Assembly (NCBI GenBank): GCA_002344125.1
Contig: DDTQ01000011.1
Span: 1,124,624 to 1,188,623, forward strand
From: Ignavibacteria bacterium UBA2360
GTDB lineage: Bacteria > Bacteroidota > Ignavibacteria > Tepidaquicellales > OLB5
DNA: 64,000 nt
Direction: 5' to 3'
The first letter of the stretch is position 1; every line of letters starts with the position of its first letter. The notes below the pieces were generated by a model that worked only from the letters and a program-made list of their open reading frames with translations, was not told where the DNA came from and did not search any database. Of the stretch, positions 17,550 to 26,105 are shown piece by piece. The translations under genes and the position numbers were made by a program.

Positions 17550-17894
17550 ATGATACAAAATCACATTATAATGATCGTAAATGCTGTGATCTTAATAGCT
17601 TTGGGTGTTTACGGATATTCTTCGTCCGGCAGCCCCACGGCATTGATCGCTCCCGGGATCGGGCTTGTTCTGTTCATTCTTTCTTTTCCAACCAAAAAAG
17701 ATAACCATGTTGCCGCGCATATTGCAGTTGGTCTAACCCTGGTAGCGGCAATTACTTTTATTATTATTGGGATCCGAAGAGCTAATCCCATGGTAATTGC
17801 AATGGGTGTTATTACATTTTTGTGCTTCGATCTTTACATCCTGAATTTCATTTTAAGGAAGAAAAAAAGGGAAGCAAATAAATTACCTGAATAA
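17550..17894 (+). CDS. Small four-span membrane protein (TMEM14-like pattern)
   Basis: 114 residues with four hydrophobic spans and a basic C-terminus. The GVYGYSSSGSPTALIAPGIG stretch resembles the Gly-rich first hairpin of TMEM14/UPF0136 proteins, small membrane proteins of uncertain role. The ATG at 17550 has a good Shine-Dalgarno-like GGAG 8 nt upstream. It is transcribed alone, divergent from the glycosyltransferase operon, and ends before a bidirectional terminator. The family assignment is tentative; function unknown. Confidence 0.7.
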   Translation: MIQNHIIMIVNAVILIALGVYGYSSSGSPTALIAPGIGLVLFILSFPTKKDNHVAAHIAVGLTLVAAITFIIIGIRRANPMVIAMGVITFLCFDLYILNFILRKKKREANKLPE

Positions 17895-17931
17895 TTTACT
17901 TTCGTTGATCTTTAATGCATTGGTATTTAAC

Positions 17932-17957
17932 AAAAAAGGGGCGTTAGCCCCTTTTTA
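17932..17957. terminator. Bidirectional intrinsic terminator
   Basis: A 10-bp stem (AAAAAGGGGC and GCCCCTTTTT) with a GTTA loop is flanked by A and T runs, between the convergent genes ending at 17894 and 17977. Confidence 0.88.
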
Positions 17958-17976
17958 TATTGTGTAATCTGAAAAA

Positions 17977-19008
17977 TTATTTTACCAGAGTAAGCTTTTT
18001 TGTATCTTTTAAGATATTGCCGCTTTCTGTTCTTGCTTCAACGCTATACATGTAAATACCTGTGCTTAACGCTGATGCGTTCATATCAACAGCGTAAGTG
18101 CCTGCTGAGTAGTTTGAATTAACAAGTGTCATTACTTCTTTTCCAAGCATATCGTAAACCTTCATTGTAACAAAGCTTCTTTCAGGTATAGAGAAGTTGA
18201 TCTTTGTTGAAGGATTGAACGGATTAGGATAATTCTGTGAAAGTGAGAAATTCTCTGCAATTGTGCTTATGTTTGAAATTCCCACGAGACTTCCCCATGT
18301 CCTGAAAACCGTAAATCCATCTATATCTAGAGTAGAAGCGTTTGCAGCTGAGCCTTGTCTAAGAACCATTCTGCTGATGTTAACGGCGTCAGTTGCAGCA
18401 GCTGTTATCGGTCCTATTGTTGGCGAAGGCTCAACGCCTGGGATTGCCCCGGATAAAACAAAAATACTTAACTGATCGTCTGTAGTAGTTCCTGTATTAA
18501 ATGTATATTTTGCAATCACCAAATATGTTGTGCCAAAAGAATAAGTTCCGGCAGCATAAGTAGCAGCTTCTGTGCTTTTAGAAACCCCAATTTGGAATCC
18601 CCCGGCAGTAGATTTAATGAATGTTCTCATTGTGTACAGTGTTGTGCTTGTACTGGGAAGCAAGGCAAAGAAATAATCACCAGTCGCTTGGGCTGAATCA
18701 ACACTGACCAAGAAAGAAATGTATACACTGTTTGTGTTCACTGAATCAAACTGTTTGTATACATCTTGTCCATTATTGGTTAACCTAACCATTTCTCCAA
18801 TACCGGAGTTGGTATAGCCTGAATATGTAAGATTTCCTGTTGCTACAGTTACAGTATTAACATAACTGTTGATCCATGTCCACCCATGAGCAGTTAATGA
18901 ATCGCCTGTCGGATAACTAAAATTTTCATTTAATAATATCTGACTTTTTGTACTTAGAGTAACTGAAAATATCATGACAGCAGCTATAAGAAGTAATATT
19001 CTTCTCAT
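17977..19008 (-). CDS. T9SS-sorted secreted protein with a jelly-roll-like domain
   Basis: 343 residues: signal peptide (1-22), a passenger of about 220 residues rich in Ser/Thr/Gly, and a T9SS type A tail (about 255-343) with NYPNPFNPSTKINFSIP. The passenger begins with LNENFSYPTGDSL and has the alternating strands of a concanavalin/LamG-type jelly roll, a pattern common in secreted Ignavibacteria proteins; no catalytic residues are visible. Its sorting tail has the short uninterrupted loop (ERSF), which makes it the reference for the palindrome-bearing tails at 3-12 kb. A strong Shine-Dalgarno (AAGGAG, 9 nt from the ATG) and an upstream TATATTTG box suggest independent expression. Confidence 0.82.
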   Translation of the reverse strand: MRRILLLIAAVMIFSVTLSTKSQILLNENFSYPTGDSLTAHGWTWINSYVNTVTVATGNLTYSGYTNSGIGEMVRLTNNGQDVYKQFDSVNTNSVYISFLVSVDSAQATGDYFFALLPSTSTTLYTMRTFIKSTAGGFQIGVSKSTEAATYAAGTYSFGTTYLVIAKYTFNTGTTTDDQLSIFVLSGAIPGVEPSPTIGPITAAATDAVNISRMVLRQGSAANASTLDIDGFTVFRTWGSLVGISNISTIAENFSLSQNYPNPFNPSTKINFSIPERSFVTMKVYDMLGKEVMTLVNSNYSAGTYAVDMNASALSTGIYMYSVEARTESGNILKDTKKLTLVK

Positions 19009-19057
19009 GAATTCATCTCCTTTAATTAATAAGATATATGTTTATTGATTTCTGATA

Positions 19058-19065
19058 CAAATATA
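19058..19065 (-). promoter_or_regulatory. TATATTTG -7 box
   Basis: It matches TAnnTTTG on the minus strand, 50 nt upstream of the ATG at 19008. No TTG is seen at the usual -33 distance, so it is only a candidate. Confidence 0.35.
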
Positions 19066-19214
19066 CGGATTTTAGGATTAATTAACCGTGAGAAAATTGT
19101 TAAGAAAACATTTGAAAAAGTGGTTAAAATTGAGGTAAATTAAGGTTTTTGTTAGGTTTGTATAACGTTATTAGGTTACGGGGTCTTTTAGGATTTATTT
19201 TGTTTAGTGTGATA

Positions 19215-22200
19215 CTACCTGTTTACTGATTTTATTTTTTCCAGATATTTTTGTATCAAAAGTTCATAATCTTCAGTGTAATCTTCTTTCTGAAGTTCCA
19301 GAGCGTCCTGGTTTACACCGTTTATTATGTTAGGCTTAGAAATAACAATTTCCGGCGGAGAGCTGCGCTCGAAATTTTTGCCGGGCCTTGATTCCCGTTT
19401 CTGCTCAAAGTCCTTTTCCCTGGTTGAGAGCTGGAAGTCCAGCATCCTTGAAAGTATTTTTTCCTGGCGCTTTTTGGTTTCAGGGGTAACATTATTTTCC
19501 TGAAGATCCTTTATTATCTCCTGCATATCTTTTTGTACCTGGTCTAGGTTTCCAAGCATTTTTTTGCCGTCAACTTCCTGCTGCTTCTTGAATTCCTCAT
19601 TAAGCTGGTTTACCCCGTCCTTTATCTGCTGCTGCTCCATTGCCAGCTTCTGCATCTGTGCCATCTGTTCCTGCGAAAGCTTACCCTGGTTACCGTTTGG
19701 CATCATCCCCTGCATCTGATTATTCAGCTGCTGCTGCTTTGCTATCATCTGCTGAAGCTGTTCCAGCAGCTGCTGTAAACCCTGCCCCGGTTTTTTACCG
19801 TTGCCGGGTTTTCCGCTTTGGCACATCTGCTGCATTTTTTCCGCGGCTTTATCAAGTGATTCTTTGGCATTACCCTGGGATTTGTTCGCGCTTTGCCCCT
19901 CTTTTTTACTCAGCTGCTCCGATGCTTTCTGCATTTCATTGAATGCGTCACCAAGATTTTTACTCATCATCGGGCTCATACCCATCTGCTGAGCCATACT
20001 CATCATTTCTTCGGTAAGATTCGAAAGCTCGTTCTGAAGCTTATCCTGCTGCTTTTTATTTTCCTGGAAGTCTTTCGGGTCAGTGTTTTTATCAAAACTC
20101 TCAGATTCATCCATCAATTCCTGCTGTTTCTTGGACATTTCCTTCAGCCTTTCAAGGAATTCCTGCATCTTTTCCATCATCTTGCTGTTCTCTTTATCCA
20201 TCATGCTTTGAAGCATATCCTGCATCTGCTGGTTCAGGTCATTGAGGTCTTGTGATATCTGTTCCTGCTGCTTCTGAGATTGCTCCTGGTTGCCCTGTTC
20301 AAGGTTCTGCTTGGAATTCTGCATTTTCTGCTCGAGCATTTTTTTCATTATCTCCTCAAGCATCTTCTGCATTTCCTTGCTCATCTGCTGATCTCCCGCT
20401 TTTTTGAAGTTCTCTGAAAGCTCCTTCATCTGCTTCTGGAAATCCTGCATGTTGTTCTTAACATCTTCCTGCTTTTTTGATTGATCGTTCAGAGCGTTCT
20501 TATCATTTTTATCTGTACTTTTTGTTTCTTCCTTTAACGCATCCTGCTTCTTGGCAATATCATCAAGTTTCTGGGTTAGTTCTCCCATCTTCTGCTCGTT
20601 CATAATTTTATTGAGCAGTTCCATGGTCTTTTCAAGCGACTTCTTAAAATTTTCTTCATCGAACTTAAAGTTCTTCATCGCTTCTTTAAGCTGATCCTTA
20701 TTCATATTCTTCATCGCTTCCTGGAGTTTCTTCAGCGCTTCACGCAGTTCCTTGGAATCGATCTGCTGGAACATTTTCTGCAGTTCCATATACTTATCAA
20801 GTGTTTCCTGTGAAAGCTGGCTGTTCTGCTGCAGGTCTTTCATCAGCTCATCAAGCTTCTGCTGGGTTGAATTCAGGTTGTTCTGAATATTTTCCAGCTT
20901 CTGCTGCATTTCCTGGTTCTTCTTCGGATCGTTCAATCCCATTTCCTCGGGATTCTTTTCCATCTTATCTTTAAGCTCATCCAGATCCTTCTTAAGCTCC
21001 ATGGCTTCTTCCATCGCGGTTTTTAAGGAATTTTCCACTTCATCTTTCGTCTTTTCGGTTTTCTTAAGCAATGATTCAATGGAAGGATATATCAGCCTCT
21101 TCACTTCACTCCTTGACATTTTTGGCCCGCTGAAACCATCATTATCATACACTTCAACAAAGTACTCAACAACATCTTCCGAGCCGAGATTGAGCGTTGA
21201 AAGGTTCCATACAAACGGAACTTCAAGACCGGTTGCATCCGTATTTTTTACAGGAATATCGCTGTAGCGGTAATCCTTATCTGCGGGTCCGAACCTGGAA
21301 CTCACGGTTTTGTAACCAATGCGCATTTTTGTGAAACCAAAATCATCGGTAACTCTTGATCTTACAAGCAGCTCGCGTTTACCCTGCACGTTCAGGTCGC
21401 TGTTATCAGGTTCAATAATAGAAATTCCTGGGAATTGATCCGGAAACACCCGCACTGTAAAATCCTTTGGATTTGTTGCGGTAAGCTCCTTACCGTTAAA
21501 ATCTTTTACAACATTGATTGTGAATGTACCATTAGATACCGCCACAAATGAACCGCGCGCGGTTTTACCTGTGATTTCCATTGTCCCCGGTGCTGTCGCG
21601 CCCGCAAACTGTATCATAGAACGGCTTAAATCATCGCTGGCATCAACTTCTACATATATAGTGCTGCCTGCTATGGTTGTAATTTCACCTGATTCAATAA
21701 CTCTGGAAGGCAATTTTGTATACGCCGGCGGGTAAACAGTAATTTTAACTGATTTTATAACAGGTCGGTTTGTAATTGTTACTGTATATGGACTGCTTTT
21801 TACACCTCTGTATTCAAACCAGTATATTGTCTGCGAATTTATATTCTTAATTGTAGTTTTGAATTCATTGTTCGAGGCTGCCTTGATCTTCTCATCATTT
21901 TCAGAAATTTCAATTCCATCCGGTGTAACTTCGCGGGTGTGAAAAGTAACTTCATCGGTTGTGTAAGCCGGGTCATGGAATTTTATGAGCGCGGTTACAT
22001 CAAGGCTTTCGCCTTTGGATAGCTCTACATTACCGGGCTTAACCTCAAAGGCTATCCCCAGAGTGTTATCTACGAAAGTGAAATTATAATTAACTATTCT
22101 GTTTGCGGCTGCAAGAAATGTGTTTGGGAAAGCGAACATAAGGAGCGTGAATACACTGAATGCGGATACAAAAAATATGAGAAGTGAATTATTTTTCTTA

Positions 22201-22667
22201 AAGCTGACCGAACTTTTGAAATCAAGAGGTTTAGCCTGTTCATTCACCTGGCTTATAGTTTCAGCAGCTAAATCATTTGAAAATATATGATCACTTTTAT
22301 TTGTGTAGCTGTAAAGCTGAATTGCGTTTACAAGGTTGTCTTTGATCTGAGGGTATGAACCGCCAATTCTGCGCGCGTATCTTGTTACAGTCTCAGGTCT
22401 GTGCAGCCTCGAAATTGAGCTGAGCGCGCCTGCTATAATTGTAACAGCAGTAGCTATGAATGCGGAGATAAATCCGAAGAAGATAATTTTTCGCAGGGTA
22501 ACAGAAAGCTCAAAAACCGCTTCGAGCGAAATTAACAAAAATGCCAGGATTGTAAAAGCTAGCAGCATCATAACTGCACGCCGCAGGGCGGCAAAAAGAA
22601 TATCTTTCTTGCCGACTTCAGTAATTCTGCTTAAAAAACTTCTATACGTAAGCTCTAAACTGCTCAT
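19215..22667 (-). CDS. Giant coiled-coil membrane protein (DUF4175-like)
   Basis: 1150 residues. The N-terminus has two spans (about 28-75) and a third near 165-185, then an Ig-like beta-rich extracytoplasmic part (200-530) with the PPAYTKLPSRVIESG segment also seen in DUF4175-type proteins of Bacteroidota. Residues 535-1070 are an extremely Gln/Met/Lys/Glu-rich helical region with heptad-like repeats and a low-complexity Q-Q-L-Q-Q-M tract, so it should form a very long coiled coil. A charged tail follows. Nothing suggests an enzyme. It has no close neighbour on its strand, so it is probably monocistronic. A structural or envelope-spanning role is inference from the architecture. Confidence 0.7.
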   Translation of the reverse strand: MSSLELTYRSFLSRITEVGKKDILFAALRRAVMMLLAFTILAFLLISLEAVFELSVTLRKIIFFGFISAFIATAVTIIAGALSSISRLHRPETVTRYARRIGGSYPQIKDNLVNAIQLYSYTNKSDHIFSNDLAAETISQVNEQAKPLDFKSSVSFKKNNSLLIFFVSAFSVFTLLMFAFPNTFLAAANRIVNYNFTFVDNTLGIAFEVKPGNVELSKGESLDVTALIKFHDPAYTTDEVTFHTREVTPDGIEISENDEKIKAASNNEFKTTIKNINSQTIYWFEYRGVKSSPYTVTITNRPVIKSVKITVYPPAYTKLPSRVIESGEITTIAGSTIYVEVDASDDLSRSMIQFAGATAPGTMEITGKTARGSFVAVSNGTFTINVVKDFNGKELTATNPKDFTVRVFPDQFPGISIIEPDNSDLNVQGKRELLVRSRVTDDFGFTKMRIGYKTVSSRFGPADKDYRYSDIPVKNTDATGLEVPFVWNLSTLNLGSEDVVEYFVEVYDNDGFSGPKMSRSEVKRLIYPSIESLLKKTEKTKDEVENSLKTAMEEAMELKKDLDELKDKMEKNPEEMGLNDPKKNQEMQQKLENIQNNLNSTQQKLDELMKDLQQNSQLSQETLDKYMELQKMFQQIDSKELREALKKLQEAMKNMNKDQLKEAMKNFKFDEENFKKSLEKTMELLNKIMNEQKMGELTQKLDDIAKKQDALKEETKSTDKNDKNALNDQSKKQEDVKNNMQDFQKQMKELSENFKKAGDQQMSKEMQKMLEEIMKKMLEQKMQNSKQNLEQGNQEQSQKQQEQISQDLNDLNQQMQDMLQSMMDKENSKMMEKMQEFLERLKEMSKKQQELMDESESFDKNTDPKDFQENKKQQDKLQNELSNLTEEMMSMAQQMGMSPMMSKNLGDAFNEMQKASEQLSKKEGQSANKSQGNAKESLDKAAEKMQQMCQSGKPGNGKKPGQGLQQLLEQLQQMIAKQQQLNNQMQGMMPNGNQGKLSQEQMAQMQKLAMEQQQIKDGVNQLNEEFKKQQEVDGKKMLGNLDQVQKDMQEIIKDLQENNVTPETKKRQEKILSRMLDFQLSTREKDFEQKRESRPGKNFERSSPPEIVISKPNIINGVNQDALELQKEDYTEDYELLIQKYLEKIKSVNR

Positions 22668-22821
22668 ATTAATATGTTTAGAGGGCGTGTTATTTGCGGT
22701 TTATTGATGGTTTCTTATCTATTTAAGCTTAATTATGCTAATATTGTTCCCAAAATGCAAGATAAATTATACAGGCTAAAAATGAACTTTCTTTTCAATA
22801 AACAAAATTATCAGAAATCAC

Positions 22822-22829
22822 TATATTTG
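22822..22829 (+). promoter_or_regulatory. TATATTTG -7 box close to the start codon
   Basis: It ends only 4 nt before the ATG at 22834. If it is used, the transcript would be leaderless or nearly so. Confidence 0.35.
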
Positions 22830-22833
22830 AGGT

Positions 22834-23331
22834 ATGAAAGATATCGTTAAATTTCTCTTGTGTCTTATTTCAGTTTTTGTGATCCAATGTTGTGGAAAAT
22901 TGGATGAAAATAAAGCTGTAAGAGTAAGTTGCGATGCTGATAAAATTGAATTACTATTAAAGGACATCATGAGCAAACGATACTTTTTCAATGACATAAA
23001 GCCTGTTGGTGAGGATAGCGTTTATTATAGAAATGTACTTCGATTGAAGAATATTCCAATTCGTGATTCTGTATTTTATTGGAAGATCACGTCAAGAGTT
23101 AATCCGGATTCTATAAAACTTGATTTGCTAACGGATACTGTGAATCAATATGTAAACACTAACTCACTTGGTATTAAATTAGATAAGACAGATTGGGACA
23201 CCACTGATGTTGTAATGGATATAAGTTTTGGTCAGAACAAGTTTGCACATAATTGGTCAAAGTATCATTACAAATTTGATAACAATGAGTGCAAATGGTT
23301 TTTGCTAGATTCGGTTTACAATGAATATTAA
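22834..23331 (+). CDS. Small secreted or lipoprotein-like hypothetical
   Basis: 165 residues with a hydrophobic N-terminus (5-19) followed by two Cys (V-I-Q-C-C). This is only partly like a lipobox because Gln sits at -1. The rest is soluble, rich in Asp and Lys, with several predicted strands, and ends in DSVYNEY. No family recognised. A TATATTTG box lies directly upstream and the start has no Shine-Dalgarno. It stands alone between a divergent neighbour and a downstream dihydrofolate-reductase-family gene. Confidence 0.65.
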   Translation: MKDIVKFLLCLISVFVIQCCGKLDENKAVRVSCDADKIELLLKDIMSKRYFFNDIKPVGEDSVYYRNVLRLKNIPIRDSVFYWKITSRVNPDSIKLDLLTDTVNQYVNTNSLGIKLDKTDWDTTDVVMDISFGQNKFAHNWSKYHYKFDNNECKWFLLDSVYNEY

Positions 23332-23332
23332 A

Positions 23333-23353
23333 CCTCTGTGTTCTCTGTGGTAA
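23333..23353 (+). repeat. CTCTGTG-type intergenic repeat fragment
   Basis: CTCTGTGTTCTCTGTGGT begins 2 nt after a stop codon. This wording recurs between genes in many unrelated genomes as a dispersed, apparently mobile short sequence. Only a fragment is present here. Confidence 0.35.
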
Positions 23354-23515
23354 ATTGCTTTATATTATGACTGAAAACAACCTTTCGCATCCAGCCCCTT
23401 AGATTGTCGCATTTACACAGCAATTATACTAAAATAGTTCACCAGATTTGTAACGAAACAAAAATGATTTAAATAACAAATAAAAAGTTCTATCTGCACT
23501 AACATGTAAAATATA

Positions 23516-24109
23516 ATGAGAAAAATAATCGTCTTATCCATGATAACCCTTGACGGCGTCATGCAGGCGCCGGGCGGCTCCAAAGAGGATGCTTCCGAAG
23601 GGTTTAAATATGGCGGCTGGGTTGAACCTTATGGTGATAAAGCTTATGGTAAAGTCGTTCGTGAAGAACTTAAGCCCGCTGAATATCTGCTGGGCAGAAA
23701 GACATTTGAGATCTGGGAACCATACTGGCCAAAGCATGCTGACTTCTGGCCGGGCATCAATGATGGCAAAAAATATATAATTTCTAAAACAAGAAAAAAA
23801 TCCGATTGGGAAAATTCAATTTTTATAAAAAGCCTTGCTGATATCAAGAAGCTAAAAAGATCCAGGGGTACTGATCTCCATGTATGGGGCAGTGCTAAAC
23901 TTGTTCAGCTTCTGCTTAAGAATGATCTGGTTGATGAACTCCGGCTAAAAATTCACCCGCTTATACTTGGTAAAGGAAAGAAGCTGTTCGAAGGCGGTAC
24001 GGTTCCTACTGCATTTAAATTAGTTAAAAGTATTATTACAACAACCGGAGTTATTATTGCTTATTATAAACGTGCCGGAAAAGTGAAAACAGGCAATGTT
24101 AAGGCTTAG
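23516..24109 (+). CDS. Dihydrofolate reductase family protein (RibD C-terminal type)
   Basis: 197 residues matching the RibD-C/DHFR-like fold: MRKIIVLSMITLDGVMQAPG at the N-terminus, a LLGRKTFE motif near 57-65, a KYIISKT strand, the LHVWGSAKLVQLLL phosphate loop near 125, and a LRLKIHPLILGKGKKLF end. These proteins bind NADPH, but most members of this clade have no known substrate; they are common beside other small accessory enzymes. ATG start, no clear Shine-Dalgarno. The DUF1801 gene follows after 26 nt, so the two are probably cotranscribed. Confidence 0.85.
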   Translation: MRKIIVLSMITLDGVMQAPGGSKEDASEGFKYGGWVEPYGDKAYGKVVREELKPAEYLLGRKTFEIWEPYWPKHADFWPGINDGKKYIISKTRKKSDWENSIFIKSLADIKKLKRSRGTDLHVWGSAKLVQLLLKNDLVDELRLKIHPLILGKGKKLFEGGTVPTAFKLVKSIITTTGVIIAYYKRAGKVKTGNVKA

Positions 24110-24135
24110 CAGTTATAAACATCATTGAAGATCGC

Positions 24136-24561
24136 ATGAACATAAAAGAACAGATCAAGAATTATATTGAAAGCCAGCCGGAAGCAAAACGCATTGATAT
24201 GCATGCGCTGCACGGTGCTATAATGGGAGTAATGCCTGAGTGTAAATTGTGGTTCATGGATGGTAAAAACAGTGAAAATAAAGTAGTATCAAATCCTAAC
24301 ATAGGGTACGGAGTTCAGACAATTAAGTATGCTGATGGTAAAACCAGGGAATTTTATCAAATCGGTATGAGCGCAAACACAACCGGAATCTCTGTATATA
24401 TCATGGGCATCAAAGATAAGAAATACTTAGCCGAAAATTTTGGTAAAAAACTCGGCAAAGCCAGCGTGAGCGGATATTGCATTAAGTTCAAAACACTTAA
24501 TGATATAAACATTGATGTACTCCAGGCCGCAATACGGTATGGAGTTAAGGCATCGAAATAG
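24136..24561 (+). CDS. DUF1801 domain protein
   Basis: 141 residues. The N-terminus MNIKEQIKNYIESQPEAKR and the middle part (CKLWFMDGK, then GYGVQTIKYADGK) fit the DUF1801/YdhG-like fold, in which a small alpha-beta domain of unknown ligand is found. An aromatic YIMGIKDKKYL segment near residue 90 is also typical. It is the second gene of a probable two-gene unit with the DHFR-like gene. No catalytic claim can be made. Confidence 0.75.
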   Translation: MNIKEQIKNYIESQPEAKRIDMHALHGAIMGVMPECKLWFMDGKNSENKVVSNPNIGYGVQTIKYADGKTREFYQIGMSANTTGISVYIMGIKDKKYLAENFGKKLGKASVSGYCIKFKTLNDINIDVLQAAIRYGVKASK

Positions 24562-24595
24562 CTAACAATATCACTGTTATAAAGCATTTCATTTG

Positions 24596-24630
24596 AGTTC
24601 TAAGTGTTTTTAGTGCCTTAGTGGTGAAAA
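24596..24630 (+). repeat. CTTAGTGG-type intergenic repeat fragment
   Basis: A stretch containing TAAGTG, TAGTGCCTTAGTGG and a GAAAA end lies between convergent genes. It is the second common form of the short dispersed intergenic sequence also glimpsed at 23333. Confidence 0.3.
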
Positions 24631-24636
24631 CCGAAT

Positions 24637-25317
24637 TCAATTATTCAGCACATAAACTATAATATTAGTGCCCATTTTAAAGGATTCTTCGCGCTTTTCA
24701 GGGGGATCGTCATGCTCGCGTGACTCTGCCCAGCCATCGGATATGTTGGTCTCATAAGTATAATACACGCACAACCTGCCGTTTAAGTAATAGCCAAAGC
24801 CCTGCGGGGGCTTTGCATCGTGTTCGTGGATCTTGGGTAATCCCGCCGGGAAGCTGAAATGTGAATTGTAAATTTTATGGTCAAACGGCAGTTCCTGCAT
24901 TTTCTGTTCAGGGAAAACTTTTTCAATTTCACGCCTGAAGGCTTTATCCATTCCGTAATCATCATCTGCATACAAAAATCCACCGCGCTCAAGATATTGC
25001 CTTAAGCGTTTTACTTCAGTATCACTGAAAGAAATATTACCATGTCCGGTAATTAATATAAAAGGGAAATTAAAGATATCATCTGAGTTGATATCAACTG
25101 AATAAAATTTCGATTCATCAACATCAATCACAGTATTTTTCTTCAGGTAATCCATCATATTCACTTCTGCTGAGGGGTCATTGTACCAATCACCCCCGCC
25201 GGAATATTTAAGCCTTACAATCTTAAATGATGAGGATAGCTTGTTGATACCATCGTTTTGTGAGTAAACTGATGCTGCAGCAAAGAAGGCTAAAATTACG
25301 AGGAAGATTTTTTTCAT
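24637..25317 (-). CDS. DUF4159 domain protein, secreted
   Basis: 226 residues: signal peptide (1-19, ending in Val-Tyr-Ser) followed by a DUF4159 domain over the rest. Typical stretches are RLKYSGGGDWYNDPSAEVN, FILITGHGNISFSD, LRQYLERGGFLYADDDYG and the YYTYETNISDGW end. DUF4159 has a glutamine-amidotransferase/flavodoxin-like fold and often sits near MoxR/BatA-type genes; here it does not. The conserved Gly-Gly-Phe-Leu turn is intact, but no nucleophile is evident. Function unknown. Confidence 0.85.
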   Translation of the reverse strand: MKKIFLVILAFFAAASVYSQNDGINKLSSSFKIVRLKYSGGGDWYNDPSAEVNMMDYLKKNTVIDVDESKFYSVDINSDDIFNFPFILITGHGNISFSDTEVKRLRQYLERGGFLYADDDYGMDKAFRREIEKVFPEQKMQELPFDHKIYNSHFSFPAGLPKIHEHDAKPPQGFGYYLNGRLCVYYTYETNISDGWAESREHDDPPEKREESFKMGTNIIVYVLNN

Positions 25318-25350
25318 ATTAGAATTAAAAATGATGCAGATGAATTTACA

Positions 25351-25512
25351 TTAGCTTTGATTAATTGAATGTGGAACATTCGAATCGATTTCATTTTCAG
25401 TATCATTCAGCAGTCCATCAGCAATAGTAGTTTCGAAATCTTTTATCAAATCAGAGTCTTCCAGACTTCTTCTCTTATATCCTTCGATCATCTGTTGTTC
25501 AAGTTCATTCAT
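25351..25512 (-). CDS. Possible 53-residue small protein
   Basis: An ATG-to-TAA frame of 54 codons. The product is acidic and helical, beginning MNELEQQMIEGYKRRSLEDS, and resembles the N-terminal style of small antitoxin-like proteins (Glu-rich helix with M-I-E-G-Y). No toxin partner is adjacent and there is no strong ribosome-binding site. It fills most of an otherwise empty 269-bp gap. It could be a remnant. Confidence 0.4.
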   Translation of the reverse strand: MNELEQQMIEGYKRRSLEDSDLIKDFETTIADGLLNDTENEIDSNVPHSINQS

Positions 25513-25551
25513 ATCAAAAACTAATTAAATTTGAAAAGTTCAATATTCAAG

Positions 25552-25574
25552 ATTCCTGCCTTCGCAGGAATGAC
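25552..25574. repeat. Short CCTGC..GCAGG palindromic repeat (REP-like)
   Basis: ATTCCTGC (25552-25559) pairs with GCAGGAAT (25564-25571), followed by GAC. This wording (CCTGCxTTCGCAGGAATGAC) is a widespread dispersed palindrome in bacterial genomes. It lies 13 nt after the stop of the gene at 25587 (minus strand). Confidence 0.6.
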
Positions 25575-25586
25575 AAAGTTAAATAC

Positions 25587-26105
25587 TCAATCTATCTTTT
25601 TCATTCTAACAGTAGAACGCGATAAAAAATGCCCGCCGGCTTCGCCCCAGGAATAATTATAACTCAGGTCGTTGTTATCCCACAGCTCAATGGTAATTTC
25701 TTCACGGAAGATATTGTTATCCTCAGGGTCGCCATAACCAAAAATGAACAGGCTGTGTTTAGGCGATACCTGCCTGTACCTTCTCAGGTCAAACCTCACC
25801 ATTGTGCCAATATTATTGTTCAGTGTCCACAAACCCAGTTTGTTTTCGTTATCGTAACATATTATAGTATACTCTTCATTATACAAAACAGTATCTTCGT
25901 TGTATAATACTGTATCCTTATTGAATTCCGTTCCTTCCATTCCAATGGCTTTGTATCTGAATGAAACGCCTTTATGGTTAACCACAGATTTCACCTCAAG
26001 TATTCCCTTGAAATCTTTCTTTTCGTGGTTTACTCCTATTCCCATGTACTTGCCTTCGCGTTTTGTAAGAAGCTCGAGCAGGTTTAATTTTTTACTCTTT
26101 GGCAC
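25587..26105 (-). CDS. Hypothetical beta-rich protein with a duplicated heptapeptide
   Basis: 172 residues starting at GTG immediately after the TAA of the upstream acetyltransferase gene, so the two are translationally linked. The sequence is mostly beta strands (GKYMGIGVNH, FKGILEVKSV, GVSFRYKAIG), suggesting a small beta-barrel like lipocalin or DUF1579 proteins, but I do not recognise the family. Residues 64-77 contain DTVLYNE twice in tandem, encoded by different synonymous codons. It has no signal peptide and is probably cytoplasmic. Confidence 0.65.
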   Translation of the reverse strand: MPKSKKLNLLELLTKREGKYMGIGVNHEKKDFKGILEVKSVVNHKGVSFRYKAIGMEGTEFNKDTVLYNEDTVLYNEEYTIICYDNENKLGLWTLNNNIGTMVRFDLRRYRQVSPKHSLFIFGYGDPEDNNIFREEITIELWDNNDLSYNYSWGEAGGHFLSRSTVRMKKID

